Origin: Xanthocytophaga agilis
Lineage (GTDB): Bacteria > Bacteroidota > Bacteroidia > Cytophagales > 172606-1
Assembly: GCF_030068605.1 (NCBI RefSeq)
Contig: NZ_JASJOU010000009.1
Location: forward strand, 1-64,000
Direction of reading: 5' to 3'
Length of the DNA stretch: 64,000 bases
Positions 16,815 through 24,895 of this stretch are shown here, one piece after another. Position 1 is the stretch's first letter. Each line of letters opens with the position of its first letter. A model generated the notes under the pieces. The model made no database searches, had not been told where the DNA came from, and saw nothing but the letters and a program-made list of their open reading frames with translations. A program made the translations under genes and the position numbers.

Positions 16815-18857
16815 TTAAATAAACCAAAGCTGATCCTTAATCCTATTCAACATCTGACTATCCCAGTTGGGAACTTGCATGAGTTCATGGGTTAACTTCG
16901 ACATCAGGTTAGGATATTTTATAGTTACCGGTACATTAGCTGCCCTATAATTTCGATAACAGAGATGAGTAAAGTGTAGCACTTGTTTGGCTATATCATA
17001 GATATCTTTAAATTGGGAACGCTTATCTAATCTTGCAAGGACAGGGATCTTAGTTTTGTTCCCAAAGTGCATAATGGCTTGCTGCGTGGATATCTGGACA
17101 AATGTTCCTCTTTTTACTTCCGCTGCCCCTTCATTAGCATAGATCCTGAAATTATGAGTATAGCTCAAATGGACTATTGCAAATTGAATCTGATAATCTC
17201 TAAATTGACTTAGTGCATAATCAATAGCCGTTAATTCAGTTTCTTTTCCTGCTTCTTTGCTTAAATGAAATATCAATCTTAGCCTATCTCGCTTACCAAT
17301 ATTTTTAATTTCAATCACATTCCTAATAACCTGAACCAAATAAGTTTTCAGATTCTCAACATATGTTTCTTGTGTGCTTAAGTGGCTACAATCTCCAACC
17401 AGATAATTCCCATTGTAGTCGAAAATATTTGCAAACCCAATTATTCTATTCTTATTAAGATCGATTGTTGAACTGATACCTATAATTATTTCAATTCTTT
17501 CTTTCTGAGTTTGTTCAATTGCCCAAGCAACACCCCCTAATTTACTATAAATATTCAGAGCAATATTCTCCATTGAAATTGTTTCCTGTTTTCTTAAAGT
17601 TTCAATGGTTAACTTTTGTGTAGGTATTTTTCTATTTAATAGTTTTGCTTTTGAAGAATAATATGGTGAGTCAGGAATTGTATATTTATTTTTATCTTCT
17701 TCATTTACAATAACAATGGCTAAACTATACTGTTTATCAGATAGTTTATTATTGATAACATCAATATAACTTTGACTAGCAAATTCAGTTGGAATAATCT
17801 CACATTTGATTTTATATAAATGGAAGGTAGTACGTAAAATATCTTCTAGCTTCTTAATAAATTCTCCTGTAGTACCTTCATATGTATTCTTTGTTAATAC
17901 AAGAATATTCAAATCTTCATTATTATTGAACTTTTCAAATGAATAAGGCTTTTGCTTTTTGACTTCCTCCTGAAAAAATCTTCCTTCTCCTCTCCTATCT
18001 TGATAATAATAATATCGTGGTTTATAAATATCTGAGCTGCTAAAATTGGAGTTATTGAGATGGTATAAGGCAAACTCCTTTATTAGGAGACCATCTGGTA
18101 AGAATAATTTGTCTTTAAATGGTTTTTTATTCTTTTTTTTATCTTCATCAGAAATTGTATTTAAACTCTTATGAAATGATATCAACTTTGCATAAGCCCA
18201 TACATCTGTATTAACCTCCTTTGCATGTTTATTGAATGCTGACTGTTGATTTGTACCTTCAATAAACTTTAATACATTGGGTAAAGATGGGGCTACTTCT
18301 CCTTCAGTATTTCTCATCCAATCTCTTGTATCAACATTAAGGCTTTTTATCTCGGATTCTGAGATAGTAAATCTAAACTTATGGGAATATCTAATTGATA
18401 AGCCAAGAATAAGTTTACTAGTTTTTACAGAGTATAAAGGATGGAAACTAAAGTTTAGAGTTGGAACAACTTGAAGCCCATTAAAATCAATGTATCCCGA
18501 TAATTCTAACTCCCATGTTGATGAATTCTTTTTAGGGCGTATCGCTCTGCCATTCTTTCTGATAATATACACAAAAGCCTCTTCAACTATTTTATTATAG
18601 ACTAATGTATGATTCTTTCTATTAATTATCGTTGGTTCAAATTCATCTGGCAGTGTCAGTTCAGGATCTTCCACTAATGCCCATGCATAAATCAAATTTG
18701 AATTTCTATAGAAGCTATACTGTGTAAATGACTCCCGATATTCATCGATTACATTCTCGACAAACTCAGTTACATAAATTTGAACTGTATCTTTACTAAA
18801 ATGCACCTCAAGCATATTCAATGTCAATGCTTGACTTCCACTATAATAACTTGACAT
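16815..18857 (-). CDS. prokaryotic Argonaute with degenerate PIWI active site
   Basis: A 680-residue protein with MID and PIWI domains at its C-terminal half. MID (about 314-440) has the guide-5'-end pocket pattern YYSSKAKLLNRKIPTQ (399-414) and ends in ALNIYSKLGGVAW. PIWI (about 440-680) shows IIIGISS (457-463), LIFHLSKEAGKETE (528-541), KRGTFVQIS (582-590) and the terminal VPVTIKYPN. The first catalytic Asp is replaced (GIS instead of GID) and no Asp stands at the third position in HLSKEAG, so target cleavage is not expected. Residues 1-310 should be N/linker regions, possibly with a reduced PAZ. It is larger than short Argonautes and fits long-B-like proteins, though class needs a tree. 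Role inferred: guide-directed sensing of plasmid or phage nucleic acid. Confidence 0.87.
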   Translation of the reverse strand: MSSYYSGSQALTLNMLEVHFSKDTVQIYVTEFVENVIDEYRESFTQYSFYRNSNLIYAWALVEDPELTLPDEFEPTIINRKNHTLVYNKIVEEAFVYIIRKNGRAIRPKKNSSTWELELSGYIDFNGLQVVPTLNFSFHPLYSVKTSKLILGLSIRYSHKFRFTISESEIKSLNVDTRDWMRNTEGEVAPSLPNVLKFIEGTNQQSAFNKHAKEVNTDVWAYAKLISFHKSLNTISDEDKKKNKKPFKDKLFLPDGLLIKEFALYHLNNSNFSSSDIYKPRYYYYQDRRGEGRFFQEEVKKQKPYSFEKFNNNEDLNILVLTKNTYEGTTGEFIKKLEDILRTTFHLYKIKCEIIPTEFASQSYIDVINNKLSDKQYSLAIVIVNEEDKNKYTIPDSPYYSSKAKLLNRKIPTQKLTIETLRKQETISMENIALNIYSKLGGVAWAIEQTQKERIEIIIGISSTIDLNKNRIIGFANIFDYNGNYLVGDCSHLSTQETYVENLKTYLVQVIRNVIEIKNIGKRDRLRLIFHLSKEAGKETELTAIDYALSQFRDYQIQFAIVHLSYTHNFRIYANEGAAEVKRGTFVQISTQQAIMHFGNKTKIPVLARLDKRSQFKDIYDIAKQVLHFTHLCYRNYRAANVPVTIKYPNLMSKLTHELMQVPNWDSQMLNRIKDQLWFI

Positions 18858-18874
18858 ATCCTAAATAGATTTAA

Positions 18875-18882
18875 CAAATATA
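18875..18882 (-). promoter_or_regulatory. -7 promoter box for the Argonaute operon
   Basis: On the minus strand TATATTTG matches TANNTTTG, 17 bases upstream of the Argonaute ATG, implying a very short leader. No TTG box at standard spacing. Confidence 0.45.
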
Positions 18883-19003
18883 AATATACAATGTATTTAT
18901 ATAATTTATACTGAAATAAGAAATAAATCTTTTCAGTAACTATATAAAAGTGAGAAAAAGTCATTTTCCATTTCAGATATATAGTGTAAAAGACTTATAT
19001 ATT

Positions 19004-19459
19004 ATGAAAGAGGTATGGAAAACTATAATGCAGCATCAAAGCTATGAGGTGTCAAATCGGGGAAACGTAAGAAGAAAAGGAAGTACCAAACACAGAACAA
19101 AAGTAAAAATCAATTCGGGCTACCTGACAGTTTCGATATACAACAAAAATACAAAAAAAAGTGACTGCCATTTGATTCATCTACTTGTTCTAGAAAGCTT
19201 TACAAAACGTCCAGTTGGAAATTTTCATTGTGATCATATCAACCATGATCCAACCAACAATAAAATATCCAATCTGCGTTGGATGGAATATAAAGACAAT
19301 ATAAGGAATAGATCTACTACTAAACTCAATAAAGAGACTGTTAATGTTATACTTCACCGTTATGAGAATGAAAATATTACTCAGAAAGAACTAGCAAAAG
19401 AATATTCCATTACCCAAGCGATGATCTCATACATTCTAAATAATAAAATGTGGCTTTAA
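19004..19459 (+). CDS. NUMOD4/HNH endonuclease
   Basis: A 151-residue protein starting at ATG 19004; the longer frame begins with GTG and adds 18 residues unlike the family. Residues 1-35 hold a NUMOD4 motif (EVWKTI ... YEVSNRGNVRRKG), residues 60-105 an HNH motif (HLLVLESF, then HCDHINHDPTNNKISNLRWM), and the C-terminal 40 residues a helix-turn-helix (TQKELAKEYSITQAMISYIL). This is the layout of phage and free-standing homing endonucleases. It is divergent from the Argonaute operon and precedes the NACHT pair. It may be a selfish passenger rather than a part of the defence systems. Confidence 0.85.
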   Translation: MKEVWKTIMQHQSYEVSNRGNVRRKGSTKHRTKVKINSGYLTVSIYNKNTKKSDCHLIHLLVLESFTKRPVGNFHCDHINHDPTNNKISNLRWMEYKDNIRNRSTTKLNKETVNVILHRYENENITQKELAKEYSITQAMISYILNNKMWL

Positions 19460-19469
19460 TACTATAAAA

Positions 19470-19489
19470 AATACCTCATTTGAGGTATT
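19470..19489. promoter_or_regulatory. palindrome upstream of the membrane/NACHT pair
   Basis: Arms of 9 bases (AATACCTCA and its complement) flank a 2-base centre. With almost no loop it reads better as a protein-binding site or tight hairpin than as a terminator, and no U-run follows. It lies 41 bases before the membrane-protein ATG. Confidence 0.4.
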
Positions 19490-19529
19490 GACAATAAAAT
19501 ACATTTTTCTCTTTTTGGGAGAAAAACAT

Positions 19530-20177
19530 ATGGATTTAAAATTTACGCTCAGAGATATTCTCGTTTACGTTTTTACAGGCTTATCATTCTTCATTTTTGT
19601 CCTGCCAATTGAGTTTGAGACTATAAATTGTTTTATTCTAGAACATTCTTCCTTTTTTTCGGGAAATGAATTTCTTACCTCTGGTTTGGCTATTGGCGGT
19701 TGTTACATATTAGGATATTTAATGCAAAGTATTGATGTCATGAAATATTACTTTTGCAGAAAAAGACTAGGTGAAAAAGCCAATAAGAATCTTTCGTTAA
19801 ATAAAATATTGTGGGCAGATAGAATTTCAGGTCTTTTATATATTGAAACTATTGAAGTTAAAGATTATAAAGATACAACTTACCAAAAACATAGAGAGGA
19901 CTTTTGGGAGAGAGTAACGAAAATACAGGTAGCAGAAAAGTATAGTCAGATTGATTATTGGTATGTATTAAAGGATTTTACCAATGGCCTCGAAACAGTC
20001 TCACTTATTATGTTTTTCTGGTCAATAAGGATATGGTCAGAATCTGTAACGAAATGCATCTGTTTAATGGGAATGTACGCTTTGATTTATATAGCCTTCT
20101 ATATTAAATCCAGTGTGCTTTCAGAACAGTTTATCTCAGCGGTAAGGGTTACTGATAAGCTTTTATCTAATAAATAG
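19530..20177 (+). CDS. multi-helix membrane protein upstream of NACHT gene
   Basis: A 215-residue protein; the start is ATG 19530, with GGGAGA upstream, rather than the TTG further 5'. Membrane helices lie at about 10-28, 48-66, 150-167 and 173-193, with a hydrophilic middle of about 80 residues rich in Lys, Asp and Glu. I do not recognise a domain. It is 58 bases upstream of the NACHT gene and on the same strand, so co-expression is likely. It could be the effector of the NACHT sensor, but this is inference from order only. Confidence 0.6.
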   Translation: MDLKFTLRDILVYVFTGLSFFIFVLPIEFETINCFILEHSSFFSGNEFLTSGLAIGGCYILGYLMQSIDVMKYYFCRKRLGEKANKNLSLNKILWADRISGLLYIETIEVKDYKDTTYQKHREDFWERVTKIQVAEKYSQIDYWYVLKDFTNGLETVSLIMFFWSIRIWSESVTKCICLMGMYALIYIAFYIKSSVLSEQFISAVRVTDKLLSNK

Positions 20178-20235
20178 TTAGCACTCAAATATCATTCGTT
20201 TATAGTGTATGACTTAACTTAGAAAAGGAAATAGT

Positions 20236-22089
20236 ATGCCATTAATATCAGTAATTTCATCCCTCATTGGGCAAAAAGCATTAGAATACTTTGTTGAGAA
20301 ATCTCTAGACTCTGGAAGAAAGTTTATAAATGATAGAAAAGAAACTCACTCTTTAAGTTATAATGAAAATAATCTAACCAAAATATTTAATAACCATTAT
20401 GTTGAAGTTACGAATTGGGCAGCAGATATTCCCTTTATTGGCCTAAGTCAAAACAAGCAGGTGAATGATTCAACAATTCAACTAAGTATTTCCACAAGGA
20501 TTTCTAAGTTTGGGAAGGACAAAAATGAAAAATTCTTAAATGAGCTTGAATTAATTAATAGTAGAAACAATACTCTCTTACTTGGAAAACCTGGGTCTGG
20601 AAAAACTACGACAATTAAAAGGCTCATCAATAAGTTTTTTTCGGATGCAAGTGATAAAGTTGAATTCACCAATCCAGTATTAATTAGATTAAGAGAGCTA
20701 GACAGTTCAAGTAGTATCTACTTTGCGATCTTAGATATATTTGGTTTTTCATATGAAAGTAGAATTATTAGAACAGAGAAAACAAAGATAAATGCTGATG
20801 GAACAGAAGATAAGTATCCAACATCAATCAAGAAATATTATATTAAAGACTCTGACCTTTTAATTGAGCCATTTGTAGCCGACTTCCTAAATGATACTAA
20901 GTCAATATTATTCCTTGATGGTTTTGACGAGCTATTACCTACAGCTCAAAAAAAGATATTAGGTGATATTACTCAATTGGGGTTGAAGTTAAATAATGCA
21001 AAAATAATTCTCACGTCAAGAACTTCTACCTTAAATAATAAGATATTAGATGGGTTTGACACCTATGAGATTCATCCAATTACAATAGATGATGTAAGTA
21101 TAATTGCAGAAAAATGGTTAGGGGAACATCACCAAAGGTTTGTAACAGAATTATTAAAGAAGCCATACCATGAATTGGCAAATAGGCCTATATTTCTAAC
21201 TCTATTACTAATTCTCTTTGAGAAACAGGAAGTTCTACCAATTAGCCCTTATGAAGTTTATAGAGAAGCCGTATACCTTATAATTAGGGATTGGGATGAG
21301 CATAGAAGTATAAATAGAGTTTCTAAATACTCAGGATTTAATGTAAGGAAAAAGTTAGACTTTTTACAAGAGTTCGCATTCTATATAACTTACCAAATAA
21401 AAGCTAATGTCTTTTCTACAAACAAGTTATCTGAAATTTATAAATTAATTCATGAAAGATATGATTTGCCACTAGATGAAATGGCAGATGTAATTTCAGA
21501 AATAGAATCCCACAATGGATTGATAGCAGAGATAGGATACAGGACATTTGAATTTAGCCATTTGACATTGCAAGAATATTTGTGCGCAGAATATATAGTT
21601 ACTTTACCCTATTCTCAAAATATCATTGAGTATTTCTTTGCGAGGCCAGACCCTCTTGCTATTGCCGTATGCCTTAGTAGAGATTCTGGGCTTTGGTTAG
21701 CTACTATGCTACTCCATGAAAGTCTGAATATAAAGGCTTTTATTAAAGATGATTATTCAAATGCATTGAATAAATTTTTAACTAGACTCATTGATGAGTA
21801 TCCTTTATTTAATAAGTCATTTGAACTAGGATGTGCTATGATTTATCTTATTCATTATTACAATAAAGATAACGCCATCTTTGAAGTAATTATTAAACTT
21901 CTAGGCCTTCCAAATGTATCAGAATCTTTATCTATGACTCTTCCTAAATATAATATTAATGAGGATGAGATTGGAAAACGATGTAAAATGAGACGAACAC
22001 AACCTATACCAGTAACAGCATTCATAACTCCTTTGTTGGACGTAGAAATAACATTAGAAAAGTGGAATATTGTTAAGAGTATACTATAA
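20236..22089 (+). CDS. NACHT domain NTPase (bNACHT-type)
   Basis: A 617-residue STAND NTPase. Residues 1-110 are a short N-terminal helical region. The NACHT core follows: Walker A GKPGSGKTT (117-125), NPVLIRLREL, Walker B ILFLDGFDEL (224-233), sensor motif KIILTSRT (256-263), and the winged-helix part with ANRPIFLTLLLILFE. A helical region then ends in FEFSHLTLQEYLCAEYI, a motif typical of NACHT proteins. Bacterial NACHT proteins act as anti-phage sensors. No LRR or TPR repeat is evident, so the roughly 150 C-terminal residues are an unknown short sensor. Codon use is strongly AT-rich, like the Argonaute genes. Confidence 0.87.
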   Translation: MPLISVISSLIGQKALEYFVEKSLDSGRKFINDRKETHSLSYNENNLTKIFNNHYVEVTNWAADIPFIGLSQNKQVNDSTIQLSISTRISKFGKDKNEKFLNELELINSRNNTLLLGKPGSGKTTTIKRLINKFFSDASDKVEFTNPVLIRLRELDSSSSIYFAILDIFGFSYESRIIRTEKTKINADGTEDKYPTSIKKYYIKDSDLLIEPFVADFLNDTKSILFLDGFDELLPTAQKKILGDITQLGLKLNNAKIILTSRTSTLNNKILDGFDTYEIHPITIDDVSIIAEKWLGEHHQRFVTELLKKPYHELANRPIFLTLLLILFEKQEVLPISPYEVYREAVYLIIRDWDEHRSINRVSKYSGFNVRKKLDFLQEFAFYITYQIKANVFSTNKLSEIYKLIHERYDLPLDEMADVISEIESHNGLIAEIGYRTFEFSHLTLQEYLCAEYIVTLPYSQNIIEYFFARPDPLAIAVCLSRDSGLWLATMLLHESLNIKAFIKDDYSNALNKFLTRLIDEYPLFNKSFELGCAMIYLIHYYNKDNAIFEVIIKLLGLPNVSESLSMTLPKYNINEDEIGKRCKMRRTQPIPVTAFITPLLDVEITLEKWNIVKSIL

Positions 22090-22132
22090 TGATTTAATAG
22101 TTAGGAAGAATCATAATTATTCAAATATTACG

Positions 22133-22165
22133 GGGATTGTTTTTGATTCAGTCAAAAACAATCCC
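22133..22165. repeat. 14-base perfect inverted repeat after the NACHT gene
   Basis: Arms at 22133-22146 and 22152-22165 with a 5-base loop. No U-run follows on either strand, so termination is possible but unproven. It lies 43 bases after the NACHT stop and just outside the IS66 remnant. Confidence 0.6.
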
Positions 22166-22188
22166 TGATACATCATCAGGCAGGGTAG

Positions 22189-22200
22189 GTATGCGCCCGA
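22189..22200 (+). repeat. possible IS66-type end sequence
   Basis: GTATGCGCCCGA resembles the start of IS66-family terminal repeats (GTAAGC...), and the transposase end lies five bases inside. It is a plausible right end of the IS66 remnant; not proven. Confidence 0.35.
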
Positions 22201-22204
22201 CGAA

Positions 22205-22702
22205 CTACATATTGATAGTTTGGATAATTTGTTTATAGTTTTGGGGAAATAGATCGGTGAGGTTTTTGTGATTAATCGAAGAGATATTTTCCAGCGTATA
22301 CTTCAACCATACAAAAGGATTGACATTCTTTTTCTTACAAATAGCAAAGAAGGAATAAATCATTGCAGCCCGTTGAACCGCTTGATGACTACCCGTAAAC
22401 AGGTAATTCTTTCTTCCTAAAGCGATGGGTCGGATCGCGTTTTCGACCAGATTATTGTCTATCTGTAATGATCCATCGTACAAATAGGCACTCAACGCAT
22501 CCCAACGAGCATACGCATACGCCATCGCCTTAAACGTATTTTTGTCTCGGATAGAAATGACATCTACACCATATTTTCCATTTCTATAGTATTCTTCCTG
22601 TATAGATTTCTCAAAATATTTATTTTCAGAGCAGGAGAGCAACAGTACTATTCCTAAATAGATGAGTCCTCTGCCAATAAAATTCTTGATGTCCACATTC
22701 AT
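22205..22702 (-). pseudogene. chimeric frame: lipoprotein start joined to IS66 transposase end
   Basis: A single 165-codon minus-strand frame with two unrelated halves. Residues 1-57 look like a lipoprotein (IYLGIVLLLSC lipobox, then a short polar region). From about residue 58 (near base 22531) the sequence is the C-terminus of an IS66 transposase: AMAYAYARWDALSAYL, IDNNLVENAIRPIALGRKNY and a final helix with FAICKKKNVNPFVWL. The catalytic Glu of IS66 is kept in NNLVENAIRP, but the N-terminal and first two DDE segments are missing. This looks like an insertion into, or deletion across, a lipoprotein gene. It is unlikely to work as a transposase. Confidence 0.75.
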
Positions 22703-22775
22703 GTAACTTTTGTATCCATCCGATTCCTGTATACAACAGGAAAGGTTTTAAAATTCACCTAACTAGCAAATACGG

Positions 22776-22786
22776 GTAAGCATCCG
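22776..22786 (+). repeat. second IS66-like end sequence
   Basis: GTAAGCATCCG reads in from the left on the plus strand and resembles an IS66 left end. It could mark a second, decayed element that included the short frame at 22906. Confidence 0.3.
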
Positions 22787-22905
22787 AACTACCCATCTTT
22801 CCTTAAAACCCGCAAAGTATTACATTTAATCTATCCAGCAAAGACGCTGTGAATCAGACGCATACCCTTGTTACACTACAATTCCGTTACAGCAACCCAA
22901 TCATT

Positions 22906-23040
22906 ATGTATTCCACTGACATATCCCACACTTGCCTGCATCCAGACGACATCAAACTAATAGCTGAGGAAGTAGTCAAGCTACTGAATCCGTTCTACTC
23001 AGATCACCTTTGTTTACAAATAACGAGGTATTATATTTAG
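22906..23040 (+). CDS. short hypothetical protein, possibly an IS66 remnant
   Basis: A 44-residue frame starting at ATG 22906 with a helical centre (HPDDIKLIAEEVVKLLNPFY) that resembles the leading helix of small DNA-binding accessory proteins. It stops early, so it may be a truncated first gene of a degraded insertion sequence. Low certainty. Confidence 0.3.
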   Translation: MYSTDISHTCLHPDDIKLIAEEVVKLLNPFYSDHLCLQITRYYI

Positions 23041-23103
23041 GCTAATTAACAACAACGGTCCGGATCGGACAGTTACAATGCAATCGCTTGATTAGGGTTG
23101 ACT

Positions 23104-23679
23104 ATGGAGCTTCTTCTTAAAACCATTCAGCAGTATATTCCTCTTTCTTTAGAGGATGAAGCCATCATTAGTACTTTATTTCGCAAGCAAAAATTGAGAA
23201 AGGGTGAGCATTTGCTAGAGGCAGGTCATGTTTGCAAAAACATATTTTTTATTGACCAGGGCCTTGTTCGGTATTATGCCAGTATCGACGGAGAAGAAAA
23301 AACCGTCTATTTTAACAAAGAGGGCGAATTTGTTTGTGATTACGCCAGTTTTCTTCCCCAGCAGCCATCCCTGACTAACATTCAAGCCCTGGAAGCCTCT
23401 ACCATTTATACCATCAGCCATGCCAATATGGAAGTGTTTTATGCACAAGTAAAACAGGGTGAACGCTTTGGGCGGTTGGCCATTGGAGAGGTTTATGTGG
23501 ATGCCATCAAGCAGATAAGCTCACTCTATAACGACCCACCCGAACTTCGCTACCAGACTTTTTTTGAAAGGTTTCCGGATATAGCCCAGCGCATCCCACA
23601 ATATTACATTGCTTCCTATGTTGGAATAAAGCCCCAGTCACTGAGCCGCATCAGAAAAAGATTGGCCGGAACGAATTAA
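23104..23679 (+). CDS. Crp/Fnr family transcriptional regulator
   Basis: A 191-residue protein starting at ATG 23104. The N-terminal cyclic-nucleotide-binding fold is visible: KLRKGEHLLEAGHVCKNIFFIDQGLVRYYASIDG, then EKTVYFNKEGEFVCDYASFL. The C-terminal part ends YIASYVGIKPQSLSRIRKRL, a helix-turn-helix typical of the Bacteroidota single-output type. It is followed after 64 bases by two small membrane-protein genes on the same strand. The ligand is unknown, and the cAMP-binding residues are not conserved in this subgroup. Confidence 0.85.
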   Translation: MELLLKTIQQYIPLSLEDEAIISTLFRKQKLRKGEHLLEAGHVCKNIFFIDQGLVRYYASIDGEEKTVYFNKEGEFVCDYASFLPQQPSLTNIQALEASTIYTISHANMEVFYAQVKQGERFGRLAIGEVYVDAIKQISSLYNDPPELRYQTFFERFPDIAQRIPQYYIASYVGIKPQSLSRIRKRLAGTN

Positions 23680-23743
23680 TTAACCTGGGTGAATGACTGC
23701 CTGTTTTTTGTTAGTGAGATTTGTATTATAAATCGATCATAAC

Positions 23744-24163
23744 ATGAAAACAGAAAATGTAATGACCCAATGGGGCTTGCGATCCCTATCCTATTGGATG
23801 ACCCTTTTCATCGCACTGGGAATTCTATTCATCGGCCTCAGGTTTATTCTACTTCCTCGGGTCAGTGTCGAAGACTTCGGTATACAGGTATGCAGCCAGT
23901 CAGACCTTGCTTTTGGCAGGATAAAGGGAATCCGCGATATGTATTCAGGATTAGCCCTTTTAGCCTTGTTGCTAGGCCGGATGAAAAAAGCAACTGCTTA
24001 TGTTTTTACAGCAGCAATCATCATCCCTTGTATGGACTGTCTGCAGATCTATCTAAATAACGGATTGGACCTGCCACGTATGTTGGTCCATGGCCTTACA
24101 GCCGTTTACATGATCATCACCAGTTTTTTATTGTTCAGTGACACTAACAAAGCAACTTCCTGA
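23744..24163 (+). CDS. DUF4267-like membrane protein
   Basis: A 139-residue protein with four predicted helices (about 17-36, 63-82, 85-103, 112-130). The GIRDMYSGLALLALLLGR segment and the overall pattern fit the DUF4267 family. Its stop TGA overlaps the ATG of the next membrane gene (TGATG), showing translational coupling. No biochemical role is known for the family. Confidence 0.7.
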   Translation: MKTENVMTQWGLRSLSYWMTLFIALGILFIGLRFILLPRVSVEDFGIQVCSQSDLAFGRIKGIRDMYSGLALLALLLGRMKKATAYVFTAAIIIPCMDCLQIYLNNGLDLPRMLVHGLTAVYMIITSFLLFSDTNKATS

Positions 24164-24639
24164 TGGATACACTACTGATAAGACAATTGCTTGTGGTTAT
24201 GCATCTTTCCGGCCTTGTGCTAATGGCCGGTACTACGGTAACAGAATTTGTCGTTTTCCGCACTTTTATAAGTTTGTTTAAGACAAAGGGAGTAGCATCA
24301 GCAAGCTTTTTAAAACTCATGTCCGGCCTTGAAAAAATTTTACTAGCAGGTGGAGTACTATTGGTACTTTCCGGGAGTGGTCTGATGGCGATAACGGAAG
24401 GCGTTTTTTTGCACCAGACATGGCTTAAGTTAAAACTGATGCTTATCTTGCTACTTCCGCTAAATGGAATGCTGGTCGGAAGTCCGCAGATGAAAAAGTT
24501 AAGAAATAGCCTATCTGATCAGGATAGTGAGGTAAATTTAACAATCAAATCCATTGTAACTAAACTAAACATATTTCATACAATTCACTTGTTTGTGTTT
24601 TTACTAATTATCGTACTGGCAGTTTTTAAATTTAATTAG
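24163..24639 (+). CDS. small integral membrane protein
   Basis: A 158-residue protein with four hydrophobic helices (about 8-30, 55-75, 83-105, 137-157) and a conserved-looking start LLVVMHLSGLVLMAG with a His in the first helix and an HQTWLKLKLML stretch later. This layout is reminiscent of DUF2269/CopD-like membrane proteins, but the match is weak. It is translationally coupled to the DUF4267-like gene. Confidence 0.65.
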   Translation: MDTLLIRQLLVVMHLSGLVLMAGTTVTEFVVFRTFISLFKTKGVASASFLKLMSGLEKILLAGGVLLVLSGSGLMAITEGVFLHQTWLKLKLMLILLLPLNGMLVGSPQMKKLRNSLSDQDSEVNLTIKSIVTKLNIFHTIHLFVFLLIIVLAVFKFN

Positions 24640-24644
24640 GCTGA

Positions 24645-24821
24645 GGAAAACAAAAAACCTACAGCTTCCACTCTCATCCAGAGGATTATATCTGTCTGAC
24701 AGGCACCAGAGGCAAGTTTTCCAGGAAGGTAATAGAGCAGCGGATACAGATGCAACATGTTCCCTCTGCTATTGAATTAATGCAGGGTATGTTGAAACCA
24801 AAGGGTAAGAACCAGTGTTAA
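24645..24821 (+). pseudogene. 5'-truncated gene remnant
   Basis: A 58-codon open frame following an in-frame TGA at 24642-24644 has no plausible start but shows clear protein character: YSFHSHPEDYICLTGTRG, then a basic amphipathic helix KVIEQRIQMQHVPSAIELM, ending at TAA. I do not recognise the parent family. It is best read as the C-terminal end of a decayed gene, downstream of the coupled membrane-protein genes. Confidence 0.45.
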
Positions 24822-24895
24822 TACAAGTAAGTATAGACTATGTGTTTCCTTTTGAGAGCAAATAGCATTAATGGTGATTGTTCTATATCTCATCC

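Noticed and set aside
16815-18857. Active target-cleaving Argonaute
   Set aside because: The first and third acidic positions are not Asp in the motifs that can be aligned by eye, so cleavage activity is not claimed.
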